Shown: positions 24,349 to 33,731, counted from the stretch's first letter. The stretch is 35,295 nt of DNA from Phycisphaerales bacterium (GCA_029260375.1 JAJDDI010000014.1:1-35295); one strand, 5' to 3'. Numbers and translations: made by a program. Notes: generated from the sequence alone by a model not told the origin.

Positions 24349-24600
24349 TTACTCGGTGGGCACGGAGGCGAACGTCGCGCCCATCGGGGTCTGGGCCGCC
24401 TTGTAGTAGGCGACGACCATGGGCTGGTGGAAGCTCGATGCGCCCAGCGAGTCGCCCACGCCCGCGCTGTAGCGGAGGGCGGTGGGGTTGCAGGGCATGG
24501 GCTTGCTGGCCCGGTTGACGCCCGACGAGCAGCCGACCCCGGCGAGGGCGATGCCCGCGAGCGAGAGGGCGGACAGAACGGTGCGGCGACGAGTGATCAT
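24349..24600 (-). CDS. Small putative lipoprotein, antisense within the T6SS-like locus
   Basis: 83 aa from ATG 24600, with AGGGGA about 6-8 bases upstream. The N-terminus MITRRRTVLSALSLAGIALA leads to a lipobox-like GVGC with Cys24, so it is probably lipid-modified. The twin-arginine-like start RRR plus hydrophobic stretch is also Tat-like. The remaining 60 residues show no known domain (SSGVNRASKPMPCNPTALRY...). It lies between two T6SS-related + strand genes. TssJ is the lipoprotein of the T6SS membrane complex, but TssJ proteins are about 150-180 aa with a transthyretin fold, so equivalence is speculative. Confidence 0.65.
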   Translation of the reverse strand: MITRRRTVLSALSLAGIALAGVGCSSGVNRASKPMPCNPTALRYSAGVGDSLGASSFHQPMVVAYYKAAQTPMGATFASVPTE

Positions 24601-24847
24601 GGCGTATCCCCTGAGCGTGGTGCGTACAGGGAAACGCTGCGATACAGAATCCGGGGCTGGCAAGGTGTCAGGCGAACGCGGGCCGCGCGGGGGCGCCATT
24701 GGGACTCGCAAACAGCGCAACCAGCGCAGAGCGTCGAGACGACCGTCCGAGAGCCCGCCGCTGGCGCGGGCACACGAGCGGGGTGGCCCGTATCATGCCC
24801 CGTCGCGTCCGAGGCGCGGCTCTTGCAGCAAGGATGATCGACGCCCC
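24601..24847. promoter_or_regulatory. Divergent region upstream of the tssLM operon
   Basis: 247 bp between the minus-strand lipoprotein and the + strand operon. TATCAT at 24791-24796 matches a sigma70 -10 at five of six positions and would start transcription about 45 bases before ATG 24848. No good -35 is at the right spacing. No operator or stable hairpin stands out. Confidence 0.3.
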
Positions 24848-25417
24848 ATGCCCACCGACCCCCAGACCCCGATCCAGCAAGCCCACGAGCGCATCCGCGA
24901 GACCCTCGGGCTCGCGGCGGGCGAGACGCTCGACGCGGCCCGCCTGGACGACGTGCTCTCGCTGGCGATCAAGACGCTGATCGGGATCGATCAGGTCACG
25001 ACCGGCGCCTGGGGGCAGATGGCGCCCGGGTCCGGCGAGCGGACCGAGTCTGGGATCGCGGCGCTCGCGGGCGCGTACCTCCGCTCGGGCTCCGAGTCGG
25101 ATCGCGAGGCGCTTCGGGCGGACCTGGACTCGGCCCGCCTGCTTGCCGTCTGCCTGCTGGCGGCGACGCCCCGGGCGGGACAGGTTTCGTGGAGGCACGT
25201 GGCCCGCCTGGCGCCCGAGCGGCTCGAGGGCGTGGCCAAGGCGGAGAAGAAATGGAACGAGAGCCTCGAGTTCGCGTGCTGGCGGAAGTACACGCAGCTC
25301 GCGGGCGAGATGGACTCGGCGGGGTTCGAGGACGAGGTGATGACCGCGATCGGGTCGTACGTCCAGAAGCTGCTGGACAAGCGGCGCCAGGGTGCTGACG
25401 CGGGGGACGCGTCGTGA
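24848..25417 (+). CDS. Hypothetical protein, first gene of the tssLM operon
   Basis: 189 aa from ATG 24848; the frame is open upstream to 24482, but that part is antisense to the lipoprotein and Arg-rich. Soluble and predicted largely helical, with no signal peptide, TM helix or known motif. The most distinctive segment is KAEKKWNESLEFACWRKY near the C-terminal third. Its stop overlaps the GTG start of tssL by 4 bases (GTGA), so the two are almost certainly translationally coupled. That makes it a good candidate for a partner of TssL or an accessory part of the same membrane complex. Family unknown. Confidence 0.75.
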   Translation: MPTDPQTPIQQAHERIRETLGLAAGETLDAARLDDVLSLAIKTLIGIDQVTTGAWGQMAPGSGERTESGIAALAGAYLRSGSESDREALRADLDSARLLAVCLLAATPRAGQVSWRHVARLAPERLEGVAKAEKKWNESLEFACWRKYTQLAGEMDSAGFEDEVMTAIGSYVQKLLDKRRQGADAGDAS

Positions 25418-26097
25418 CGAGCCTGCCGGAGCTGTGCGAGCCGCTCTTTCAGTATGTGTGCCGTCTGAGCCGATCGGCGCGCAAGGGCGTGGCGCTGGAC
25501 GCGGGGCTGGTGCGCTCGGACGTGCGGGCGCTGATGGGCGAGCTGGGGACGCGGGCGCGGGCCGAGAGCGGGATGTCGGCGCTGTGCGACGAGGTGCGGG
25601 CGCCGCTGGCGCTGTTTGTTGATGAGACGGTGCGGACGAGTGTCGAGGGCGTGAGCGAGTCGTGGGGATCGATCGCCGACGAGATCGAGGGGTTCGAGGT
25701 GGACCCGTCGCGGTTCTTCCAGGCGATGGAGGGCGCCCTTGGGGACATGAGCCAGGGCGGGCTGCAGCGCGTCGAGGTGCTGCAGACGTGCCTTGGGCTC
25801 GGGTTCACGGGCGGGCGGACACCGGGCGAGGTCGCGGCGATCATCGAGCGCGCGGGCGAGCGCCTGGGCGGTCGGATGGACGCGGACCCGATGGCTCGGG
25901 TGTGCCCGGAGACGTACGAGCACGTGGACACGAGCGACCTGATCCAGCCCGCGGGTCGGAGCGTGATCGGCATCGGCGTGGCGCTGGTGGTGCTGATTCT
26001 GGTGGTGGTGGTGGGCAACGCCGTGATCTACAAGAACGTTTCGGGCGAGCTGCGCTCGGCGCTGCGGGGCATCGAGCGGGCGATCGGGAGCGACTAG
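25414..26097 (+). CDS. tssL: TssL/DotU-family inner-membrane protein
   Basis: 227 aa, GTG start overlapping the upstream stop. DotU-family features occur in order: an N-terminal helical bundle (LCEPLFQYVCRLSRSARKG), LFVDETVRTSV (the conserved acidic pair D70/E71), W84, SRFFQAME (99-106), and VLQTCLGLGFTGGRTPGE (122-139). A single C-terminal TM helix lies at about 184-204. This tail-anchored hook-like cytoplasmic domain is the T6SS TssL or T4BSS DotU architecture. Its partner TssM/IcmF is encoded 10 bp downstream. Together they form the trans-envelope channel base. Confidence 0.8.
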   Translation: MTSLPELCEPLFQYVCRLSRSARKGVALDAGLVRSDVRALMGELGTRARAESGMSALCDEVRAPLALFVDETVRTSVEGVSESWGSIADEIEGFEVDPSRFFQAMEGALGDMSQGGLQRVEVLQTCLGLGFTGGRTPGEVAAIIERAGERLGGRMDADPMARVCPETYEHVDTSDLIQPAGRSVIGIGVALVVLILVVVVGNAVIYKNVSGELRSALRGIERAIGSD

Positions 26098-26107
26098 GAA
26101 CCACTGC

Positions 26108-29100
26108 ATGCAGCTTCTGCCCGCCAGTCTGATGAACCTGCCCCGGGCGATCCGCCTGCTGCTGATCCTGCTGGCGATCGGCGCGATCGCGGCGGGCGTG
26201 GCGCTGGCGCCCAGCCCGGTGAACTGGCTGATCCTGTCGCTCGTGGTGGTCGGGCTCGTGGTGCTGGCGCTGTACGGCGTGACGCTCAGGGCCCTCGACA
26301 AGCGCCGGATCAACCCGTTCCAGATGAGCCTGGGCGAGAACGCGGGCGCCGCGCCAAAGCAGGTGCGCGACCCGGCGGCCCGGGCCCGCATCGACGAGCT
26401 GCGCACCAAGTTTGAAGAAGGCGCCGGCGTCTTCCACCAGCACGGCAAGGACCTGTACTCCATCCCCTGGTACCTGATCGTGGGCGAGCCGGGCTCGGGC
26501 AAGACCGAGGCCGTGCGCCACTCGGGCGTGGGGTTCCCCCCCGGGCTGCAGGACGAGTTGCAGGGCGCCGGCGGCACGCTGAACATGAACTGGTGGTTCA
26601 CGAACCACGCGGTCATCCTGGACACCGCCGGGCGGCTGCTGTTTGAGGAGGTCGAGGCGGGCTCCACGAGCGAGTGGCGTGAGTTCCTCAAGCTGCTGCG
26701 CAGCGCGCGCCCGAACTGCCCGGTCAACGGGATGCTGCTGGTTATCCCGGCCGACAGCCTGATCCGCGACACTGGCGAGGAGATCGAGGAGAAGGCGGGG
26801 AAGATCGCCGAGCAGCTGGACCACATCCAGCGGGCGCTGGGCGTGCGGTTCCCGGTGTTCGTCGTGATCACAAAGGCGGACCTGATCAACGGGTTCCGCG
26901 AGTTCTTCGACGACATGACGGACCCGAGTGTGCAGCATCAGATGCTGGGGTGGTCCAACCCGGCGCCGCTGGACTCGGCGTTCAACCCCGAGGCGGTCGA
27001 GGAGCACCTGCGCACGGTCCGCGAGCGGCTGCTGCGCCGGCGACTGCGTCTGCTGGGCAGCGCGGGCTCAAGCGTGGAGGCGGGGATCGAGAAGGCGGAC
27101 GCGCTGTACGCGTTCCCGGACAGCATGATGAAGATGGCGCCCAGGCTCCGCCGGTACCTGGAGATGGTGTTCGTGCAGGGGGAGTGGAGCACGAGGCCGT
27201 TGTTCCTGCGCGGGATTTATTTCACGAGCTCGATGCGCGAGGGCTCGGCGCTGGACCAGGACCTGGCCGAGGTGCTGGGTGTGGACGTCGAGAGCCTGCC
27301 CGAGGGGCGGGCGTGGGAACGGGACCGGAGCTACTTCCTCAAGGACCTGTTCCTGAGCAAGGTGTTCAAGGAGCGGGGGCTCGTCACACGGGCGGCCAGC
27401 GCGTCCAAGACGAAGCGCCGCCGGCAGGCGGCGGTGCTGGGCGCGGGCTTTGTGATGGTGGTCGCGGTGGGCCTGATGACCTGGCTGGGCGACCGCCAGC
27501 TGCGCGAGGCGATCATCGGGCCCAGCGAGTTCTGGACCAGCCTGAACGACCAGATGAGCGACAAGGCGGGCGCGATGGCGATGACCGCTCGCGACCTGGA
27601 GCTGGTGTTTCTCGATCCGGTCGATCGGCAGAACATGTACGCGGGGGACAACAACTACCGACTGGGCTCGATCGGGGCGGTCTCGCTGACGGAGATGCAC
27701 TCTGAGGCGCGGAAGCGTTCAACGGAGGCCCCGGACCCGCCCGCGATCTTCGGCCCTGTGGCCAAGGTGTGGGGCGACCCGTTCGAGGAGGCGCCGCGGG
27801 TGCAGCGGGCGCTGTTCGAGAAGAGCGTGCTCGAGCCGCTGGTGGAGCGGAGCCGCGCGATGATTGCGCGTGAGGACGAGCCCTGGTCCGACGAGGCGAC
27901 GCAGGCGCTGGGCGAGCTGATCGGGATCGAGCTCGCGGCCCGGGGTCTGGGCGAGGAGGCAGGCCTGCTTGACCTGGACCGCCTGCTCGCGTTCGTGCTC
28001 AGGGGGAACGAATCGATCGATCAGGAGCGCCGGACGGCTGACGCCCAGGCGCTGCAGCGTGTGCTGCAGGGGGCGTACACCGACGCGTCGTGGCCCCCGG
28101 AGGCGGTGCGCGGTGTCGAGGGCGTCTCGGGGCGGATCGTGCGTGAGGGTGTGGATCGGTACATCGAGCACTGGACGCAGCGCGGCGGCGCCGACAGCCG
28201 GGCGCTGGGCGAGATCGAGGCGTTGGGCGAGGCGAGCGAGCGGTACAGCGACGCGGAGAAGGCGATCATGGCGTTGGGCGCCGGGGCGCTCTCCGACGCG
28301 GGCTGGGCGGGGGCGTACGCCGAGCTGATGGCGGCGAGAGACGCGCTCGACGCCGCGGTCGAGAACTCGGGCGCCGCGCGAACGATGAGCCCCGACGAGC
28401 TGCGGGCGCGGGTGCGCGACGAGTCGCTCGAGGCGGCAAGGGGCTCGTACCAGACGCTGCTGCGCCGTCTGTCGCCCGGCGAGGGCGAGCAGGACGACGA
28501 CCCGTTCCGCCAGGACCTGCGGGCCAAGCTCGAGGCGTCGTGGAACGGGCTGGAGCGGTCGATCGATCGGCGGATGAGCGACGCGGGCGACCGGGTCGCC
28601 CGTCAGGAGGACGCGTTGCTCGGCGCCGGTGGCGGCGGCGAGCCCCGGTACGTCATCCGGGCCGCGATCTTCGAGACGCTCGACGAGGCTCGGCGCGAGG
28701 GCGGGCGCGAGGGCGGGCTTGTCGCATTGGGCCAGATGCTCGACGCGATCAACGCGACCCATGCCCGGGGTGTCGAGACACTCGACGAGCTCGGCTCGGC
28801 CAGCATCGGGGGGCCGCGCCGGGTGATCACCTTCGGGCGGGACGCGCTGGACGAGCTTCGACGGGCGCAGCACGGGGCCGCGGTGATCGCGGCGCTGGCG
28901 GAGATCGGCGCCGAGGGCGGGACGCCCGAGGCGTTCGTCGAGCGCCGCGCCGCGGAGCTGGGCCTGGTCGAACGCCCGAGCCTCCCGCTGACGAAACTCG
29001 ACGGGGGCGTGTTCGATCCGCGGTTCCACGCGGGCGCCGCGGGGGAGCTGTTTGCGGGCGTGAACGCGGCGCGGGCGCTGGCCCAGCGGGACGACGCGCC

Positions 29101-30454
29101 GAGCGTGCTGCCGGACCCGGCGGGCGTGATTCGCCGACTGACCGAGCTCGACCGGCGCCTGGAGGCGTACGGGCGGGCGTACCTGGGGTACTGGGCGGGG
29201 ACGGTGGTCGAGGACGCGCAGGTGTTCATCGCGCCGGACTGGGGCGAGTGCTTCACGATGCTCGGGCGGGTTGATGCGTTTGATGTGAACCCGATGCTCA
29301 GCGAGCTGACGCGCCGCCTGATCGAGGCGATCGACGCGCTGCCCGAGAGCGTGATCGGCGGCGATGCGCAGGCGTTGCGCCTGCAGCGGGTGCTCGGTGA
29401 CGAGCTGGCGGAGCTGACCGACAGTCGGTTCAGCGTGGAGTGCGGGCGGGCGATCGATCGCTGGAGGCTGCTGTCGCCCAGCGTGGAGGAGGCTCGCTCG
29501 AGCGTGCTCGTTCTCACGCCCGGCGCCCTCAAGCGCGAGTACCTGCTGCTGCACGAGCGTTCGGGGCAGGGGCCCGGCAAGGCGTACTGGAGCGAGATCC
29601 AGTACCGGTCGCTGGTGGCCTTGGCGCAGAGCGCTTCGGACCGGGCATCGGATGCGCGGGACCGGCTCATCCGCGAGTCGCGCGGGTTCCCGTTGTGCCT
29701 GGACTGCGCCGAGGTGCTCAGCCCCGGCGCGGTGCGCCAGGGCGTGGCGCTGATGGGGCGGATCGACCTCCCGGGCGATCTGGAGTCCGCAGCGCGCAAC
29801 CGGATCGGCAGCGGCGACTTCGGCAGCCTGGACACGCAGGTCCAGGAGCAGCTCAAGCGCCTCCGCGGCGACCTGATCTGGGCCAGCGCCGAGCAGCGCC
29901 GCTGGTACGAGCGCCTCCGCGAGACGCTGCAGCTCTTTGACGCGGGCGGCGGCAAGTTCGAGCAGGAGCTGGTCATCCTCCGCCCCGAGTCGCAGGAGGA
30001 CCGATCGATCGTGGGGCGGTACCCGTACATGGAGGTGTACCTGGGCGCCCGACGTCTGAGCGTCGAGGGGTCGGGGACGCTGGCCCCGACCGATGCGCTC
30101 AACACCCGCACCGGGCTGCGCCTGCCCGTGCCGATCGACGCGGGGATCGAGCTGCGCCTGCGGTCGAGCGCCAGCGGCCCGGTCGAGGCGGTCGGGAAGC
30201 TGGGCGAGCCGTGGGGGGCGCTCGAGGCGGTGCGTTGGAGCACGGGCCCGATGGACCCGGACGATGTCTCGCCCGAGGGCCTGCCGGTGACGGGCGTGTG
30301 GCGCCTGCCCGTCGAGCTGAGCACGCCCGACGGGCGACCGGTGCGCGACGGCGGGGCCCCGGTGCGGTACACGATCGGCGTGCGGTTCATCGGGCGTCAG
30401 ATCCCGAGCCCCACGACGTGGGCGACCGAGCAGTCCTGGCCCAGCGTCCCGTGA
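26108..30454 (+). CDS. tssM: TssM/IcmF-family type VI secretion membrane protein
   Basis: 1448 aa, ATG 26108, with GGAA 8-9 bases upstream. Two N-terminal TM helices (about 14-34 and 40-60) precede a cytoplasmic GTPase-like domain. This has Walker A GEPGSGKT (126-133), NWWFTNHAVILDTAGRLL with DTAG at 172-175, and FVVITKADLI (TKAD, base-specificity motif). A third TM helix (about 440-460, AVLGAGFVMVVAVGLMTWLG) leads to a periplasmic region of nearly 1000 residues. This matches IcmF/TssM, which bridges inner and outer membranes of the T6SS. At 1448 aa it is longer than most (about 1100-1300). The Walker A site is intact, which is not true of all TssM proteins. Confidence 0.88.
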   Translation: MQLLPASLMNLPRAIRLLLILLAIGAIAAGVALAPSPVNWLILSLVVVGLVVLALYGVTLRALDKRRINPFQMSLGENAGAAPKQVRDPAARARIDELRTKFEEGAGVFHQHGKDLYSIPWYLIVGEPGSGKTEAVRHSGVGFPPGLQDELQGAGGTLNMNWWFTNHAVILDTAGRLLFEEVEAGSTSEWREFLKLLRSARPNCPVNGMLLVIPADSLIRDTGEEIEEKAGKIAEQLDHIQRALGVRFPVFVVITKADLINGFREFFDDMTDPSVQHQMLGWSNPAPLDSAFNPEAVEEHLRTVRERLLRRRLRLLGSAGSSVEAGIEKADALYAFPDSMMKMAPRLRRYLEMVFVQGEWSTRPLFLRGIYFTSSMREGSALDQDLAEVLGVDVESLPEGRAWERDRSYFLKDLFLSKVFKERGLVTRAASASKTKRRRQAAVLGAGFVMVVAVGLMTWLGDRQLREAIIGPSEFWTSLNDQMSDKAGAMAMTARDLELVFLDPVDRQNMYAGDNNYRLGSIGAVSLTEMHSEARKRSTEAPDPPAIFGPVAKVWGDPFEEAPRVQRALFEKSVLEPLVERSRAMIAREDEPWSDEATQALGELIGIELAARGLGEEAGLLDLDRLLAFVLRGNESIDQERRTADAQALQRVLQGAYTDASWPPEAVRGVEGVSGRIVREGVDRYIEHWTQRGGADSRALGEIEALGEASERYSDAEKAIMALGAGALSDAGWAGAYAELMAARDALDAAVENSGAARTMSPDELRARVRDESLEAARGSYQTLLRRLSPGEGEQDDDPFRQDLRAKLEASWNGLERSIDRRMSDAGDRVARQEDALLGAGGGGEPRYVIRAAIFETLDEARREGGREGGLVALGQMLDAINATHARGVETLDELGSASIGGPRRVITFGRDALDELRRAQHGAAVIAALAEIGAEGGTPEAFVERRAAELGLVERPSLPLTKLDGGVFDPRFHAGAAGELFAGVNAARALAQRDDAPSVLPDPAGVIRRLTELDRRLEAYGRAYLGYWAGTVVEDAQVFIAPDWGECFTMLGRVDAFDVNPMLSELTRRLIEAIDALPESVIGGDAQALRLQRVLGDELAELTDSRFSVECGRAIDRWRLLSPSVEEARSSVLVLTPGALKREYLLLHERSGQGPGKAYWSEIQYRSLVALAQSASDRASDARDRLIRESRGFPLCLDCAEVLSPGAVRQGVALMGRIDLPGDLESAARNRIGSGDFGSLDTQVQEQLKRLRGDLIWASAEQRRWYERLRETLQLFDAGGGKFEQELVILRPESQEDRSIVGRYPYMEVYLGARRLSVEGSGTLAPTDALNTRTGLRLPVPIDAGIELRLRSSASGPVEAVGKLGEPWGALEAVRWSTGPMDPDDVSPEGLPVTGVWRLPVELSTPDGRPVRDGGAPVRYTIGVRFIGRQIPSPTTWATEQSWPSVP

Positions 30455-30473
30455 TGGGGCGAGCGAGCAAGCG

Positions 30474-31454
30474 ATGAAGTTTGGCTTCAAGCGGAAGACG
30501 GGCGGGGGGGAGCGGGTGTGGCTCTGCGCGTTGGGCAAGCACCCGGCGTGGGACGACCACTTCGAGTCGCCCGGGCTGGATACCGATCGGCTCGCCCAGT
30601 TGCGGACCACGCTCTACAGCGAGGGCATCGGCGGGCGGATCGACTCGGGCGCGTGGGAGTCGCTCGACCCGGACGAACGTCTGGAGGGGTTCGCCCACTC
30701 GCTGGTCTGGCGGACGCCCGACGGGTTGGTCGTGGCGCGGATCATCGATTCGTCCGACGGCAAGGGGCGGAAGCGCTACCCGCTGCTCGTCGTGGCGCAG
30801 AGTGCCGGGCTGCCCGGCGCGTGGGTGTGCGGGACGCTGCTGGATCGGGTGACGCAGACCGCGAGCCGCATCCGGGAGATGGAGTCACGAGATGAGGTGC
30901 TGGGCGAGGTTCAGCTCGTGCGCAGCGAGCTGCGGGGCGAGTCGCAGCTTATGGACGAGGCGAGCGAACTTGCGGGCGGGGAGCCCGCGACCGCCGATCT
31001 GACGGCCTGCGCCGGCGGCGAGGCGATCGAGCGCGTGCTGTACCAGTGCCGGCGCGACATGCGCGGGTTCCTGCGGGGGAGCCGGCGCGGGGAGAAGACC
31101 TCGTCGAGGACGATCGATATCTCGGCCAAGCACTGCCGGGTTCCCGCGTGCGGGCGGACGCCGGGCGAGTCGGGCGAGCTGTGGCTGCGGGCGCTGGATC
31201 ACCTGGTGGGTGACACGGCGCCGGTGATGGTGATCGTGCCTGACTCGATGGCGTTCGCGGATCTGATCGTGGGCGAGCCGGAGGCGTCGCAGGTCTATTG
31301 CCTGCAGGCTGGGGCTCGGGCGTTGCCGCTGGCCAGCGAGATCCCGTTCGAGATCGACGCGGAGAGCCGGGGCTGGGTCGGGGCGTTCCTGGAGGAGACC
31401 CGGGGCGGCTCGGCGCCGGATCGAGACCCGGGCTGGGTCGGCTCCCGGCGGTGA
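30474..31454 (+). CDS. tagF: TagF-like type VI secretion-associated protein
   Basis: 326 aa, ATG 30474, 19 bp after tssM. The N-terminus WLCALGKHPAWDDHF resembles the TagF signature (F.GKLP..GDF), followed by LAQLRTTLYSEGIGGRID and LVVARIIDSSDGKGRKRYPLLVV, where TagF proteins have their profilin-like core. The rest is less clear. TagF proteins hold the T6SS off post-translationally, by binding Fha, in the threonine-phosphorylation pathway with PpkA and PppA. Here the kinase-like partner would be the 20000-24325 protein. It has no phosphatase fusion, as Agrobacterium TagF-PppA has. Similarity is moderate, so the name is probable, not certain. Confidence 0.65.
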   Translation: MKFGFKRKTGGGERVWLCALGKHPAWDDHFESPGLDTDRLAQLRTTLYSEGIGGRIDSGAWESLDPDERLEGFAHSLVWRTPDGLVVARIIDSSDGKGRKRYPLLVVAQSAGLPGAWVCGTLLDRVTQTASRIREMESRDEVLGEVQLVRSELRGESQLMDEASELAGGEPATADLTACAGGEAIERVLYQCRRDMRGFLRGSRRGEKTSSRTIDISAKHCRVPACGRTPGESGELWLRALDHLVGDTAPVMVIVPDSMAFADLIVGEPEASQVYCLQAGARALPLASEIPFEIDAESRGWVGAFLEETRGGSAPDRDPGWVGSRR

Positions 31455-31505
31455 GAATGGCGCAGAAACCGCGCGATCTTCGGGCCAAACGGGGCGCCCG
31501 GACGC

Positions 31506-31534
31506 TTGATGGGCGGGCCCGCCTCTGTTAGTGT
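31506..31534 (+). promoter_or_regulatory. Candidate promoter of the tpsB-tpsA operon
   Basis: TTGATG (31506-31511), 17-bp spacer, TAGTGT (31529-31534), in the 154-bp gap after tagF. TATAGG at 31538-31543 is an alternative -10 without a partner -35. Leader about 65-70 nt. Confidence 0.35.
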
Positions 31535-31608
31535 TCGTATAGGAAGCGGTCGCGTGCGAGTGCGTAGGGGAGTCTCCGCCCTGCGGCGCGTCCAAAATAC
31601 AAGCAGGC

Positions 31609-33720
31609 ATGATGCTCGGACTGATCGGCGACGGATGCGCCAGCCATGGCGCATGGGGAGTTGTTGCACGGCGGGTCGCCGCGACGATGGTCGTGTGCGC
31701 CCTGGGCGTCGCGTTTGCGCAGGATGACCCGAGCTCAGAAGCGTCATCGGCACAACCGGCGTCGGAGCTTGAAACGACGGCGCCGAACGCGGCGCAGGCT
31801 TCGGATGAAGGCGGGGCGGCGCCCGGTGAGACACAGACGGGCGCCGACGCCGCGGGCGGCGATGCCGCGAACGCGGAAGCGCCGGCGGAGGGGCAGAGCG
31901 TCGTCAATCCGGACGGCAACGTCTTCAGCGTCGGCGAGCTGACGCTGGCGTACTTCCGTGAGCACCCGAAACAGCCGGGGCTGGACGAGCTGGGACAGCT
32001 CGAGGTCACGCTGGGCGTGACGGGGGACGGGTACGTCTCCGCGCGGGAGGGCATCCCGGGCGAGACGCTGAGCCTGGCGCAGCTGGGCGACGGGACGGTG
32101 CGGCGGATGTACGCGTCGGCCATCACCGAGGTGATGCGCGTCATCGTGAACGAGTTCAAGTCGAGCACGATCATCGGCGTCTTTGTCGCGCCCGATCCGA
32201 CGCAGCTGATCCTGCGCGAGGGTGGTATCGATTACCGCGAGGGCGAGCCCGGGCTGACACTCGTGATCTACACCGCCCGGGTGACCCGTGTGCGGTCGAT
32301 CGCGTCGGGCGAGCGGGTTCCCCGCGAGGAGCGGATCAACCACCCGCTGCACGCGCGGATCCGCGATCGATCGCCCGTGCAGGCGCACGTCGAGGGCGAG
32401 CCCGAGGAGGACCGGCGTGACCTGCTGATCAAGGACGAGCTGGACAACTACGCGCTGCGCCTGAACCGCAGGCCCGGGCGTCGGGTGGACATCGCCGTCG
32501 CCCCGGCCGAGGGGATCGGCAACGCGGAGCTGCAGTACCTCGTCCAGGAGAACAAGCCCTGGAGCGCGTACTTCCAGCTCTCGAACACGGGCACCAAGAG
32601 CACGGACGAGTGGCGCGAGCGGTTCGGCTTCCAGCACACCCAGCTCACGGGCAACGACGACACGCTGCTCATCGAGTACGTCACCGCGGGGTTCAGCGCC
32701 TCGCACATCGTCTCGGCCTCGTACGAGCGGCCCATCGGCGCTTCGGACAAACTCCGCTTCCGCATCGACGGGAACTGGAACGAGTTCGAGGCCTCGGACG
32801 TGGGCATCCTGCGGGAGCTGTTCACGGGCGACGGCTGGGGCATCGGCGGCGAGCTGATCTACAACGTCTTCCAGCGGCGCGAGCTGTTCGTCGATGTCGT
32901 GGGCGGCGCCCGGTTCCAGCACATCGGGGTGATCAACCCGGGCCTGCCCGGGGGCGGCGTGGGCGAGGAGGACCTGTTCCTGCCCCGCGTCGGGGTCCGG
33001 GCCGAACGACATACCGATCAGAACAGCCTCAACGCCTCGCTCATGCTCGAGTGGTCGCAGTCCGAGGTGACCGCGGCCTCGGTGCGGGACCTGGAGCGCC
33101 TCGGGCGCATCGCCCCGGACAAGGACTGGGCGGTGCTCCGGTGGGACGTCCAGGCGAGCACGTTCCTCGAGCCGCTGTTCAACCCCAAGGGGTGGGGTGA
33201 CGTCTCGACGCCGGAGAGCTCGACGCTGGCGCACGAGCTGGTGCTGGCCTTCCGCGGGCAGTACGCGTTCAACAACCGCCTGATCCCGCAGCAGGAGGCG
33301 GTGCTGGGCGGGCTGTACACGGTGCGTGGGTACGACGAGTCGGTGGTGGCGGGCGACACGATGCTGATGGCGTCGGCGGAGTACCGGTTCCACGTGCCGC
33401 GCTCGTTCGACGTGAACCCGGAGCCGGGCTCGACGTTCAGGGGCAAGCCGTTCAAGTGGGCGCCGCAGCAGGTGTACGGCAGGCCGGACTGGGACCTGGT
33501 CCTGCGGGCGTTCTTCGACGCGGGGATCACGTCCAACAGCCAGCGGCTGCCGTTCGAGCGGAACGAAACGATGATCGGCGCCGGCATCGGCGCGGAGTTG
33601 CTGGTGCTGAGCAACTTCTCGGTCCGGACGGACTGGGGGTTCGCGTTGTCGGATCTCGATAACGGGCTCGGGAAGCAGGGCGACAACCGTCTGCACTTCG
33701 TGCTGACGCTGCTGTTCTAG
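31609..33720 (+). CDS. TpsB outer-membrane transporter (ShlB/FhaC/HecB family)
   Basis: 703 aa, ATG 31609 (a second ATG follows immediately). Long n-region, then the hydrophobic core VAATMVVCALGVAFAQ as signal peptide, with cleavage near 38. A linker of about 60 residues rich in Ala/Glu/Ser precedes POTRA-like domains (about 100-310). The beta-barrel begins near YLVQENKPWSAYFQLSNTGTKST and ends at a C-terminal Phe (FVLTLLF). GLYTVRGYDESVVAGD contains the VRGY motif of loop 6 that plugs the Omp85/TpsB pore. It secretes one specific partner exoprotein from the periplasm across the outer membrane. The partner, tpsA, follows 37 bp downstream. Confidence 0.9.
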   Translation: MMLGLIGDGCASHGAWGVVARRVAATMVVCALGVAFAQDDPSSEASSAQPASELETTAPNAAQASDEGGAAPGETQTGADAAGGDAANAEAPAEGQSVVNPDGNVFSVGELTLAYFREHPKQPGLDELGQLEVTLGVTGDGYVSAREGIPGETLSLAQLGDGTVRRMYASAITEVMRVIVNEFKSSTIIGVFVAPDPTQLILREGGIDYREGEPGLTLVIYTARVTRVRSIASGERVPREERINHPLHARIRDRSPVQAHVEGEPEEDRRDLLIKDELDNYALRLNRRPGRRVDIAVAPAEGIGNAELQYLVQENKPWSAYFQLSNTGTKSTDEWRERFGFQHTQLTGNDDTLLIEYVTAGFSASHIVSASYERPIGASDKLRFRIDGNWNEFEASDVGILRELFTGDGWGIGGELIYNVFQRRELFVDVVGGARFQHIGVINPGLPGGGVGEEDLFLPRVGVRAERHTDQNSLNASLMLEWSQSEVTAASVRDLERLGRIAPDKDWAVLRWDVQASTFLEPLFNPKGWGDVSTPESSTLAHELVLAFRGQYAFNNRLIPQQEAVLGGLYTVRGYDESVVAGDTMLMASAEYRFHVPRSFDVNPEPGSTFRGKPFKWAPQQVYGRPDWDLVLRAFFDAGITSNSQRLPFERNETMIGAGIGAELLVLSNFSVRTDWGFALSDLDNGLGKQGDNRLHFVLTLLF

Positions 33721-33731
33721 ACGGATCGCAA

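Noticed and set aside
27719-30610. 963-residue antisense ORF
   Set aside because: Shadow of tssM with the same biased composition.
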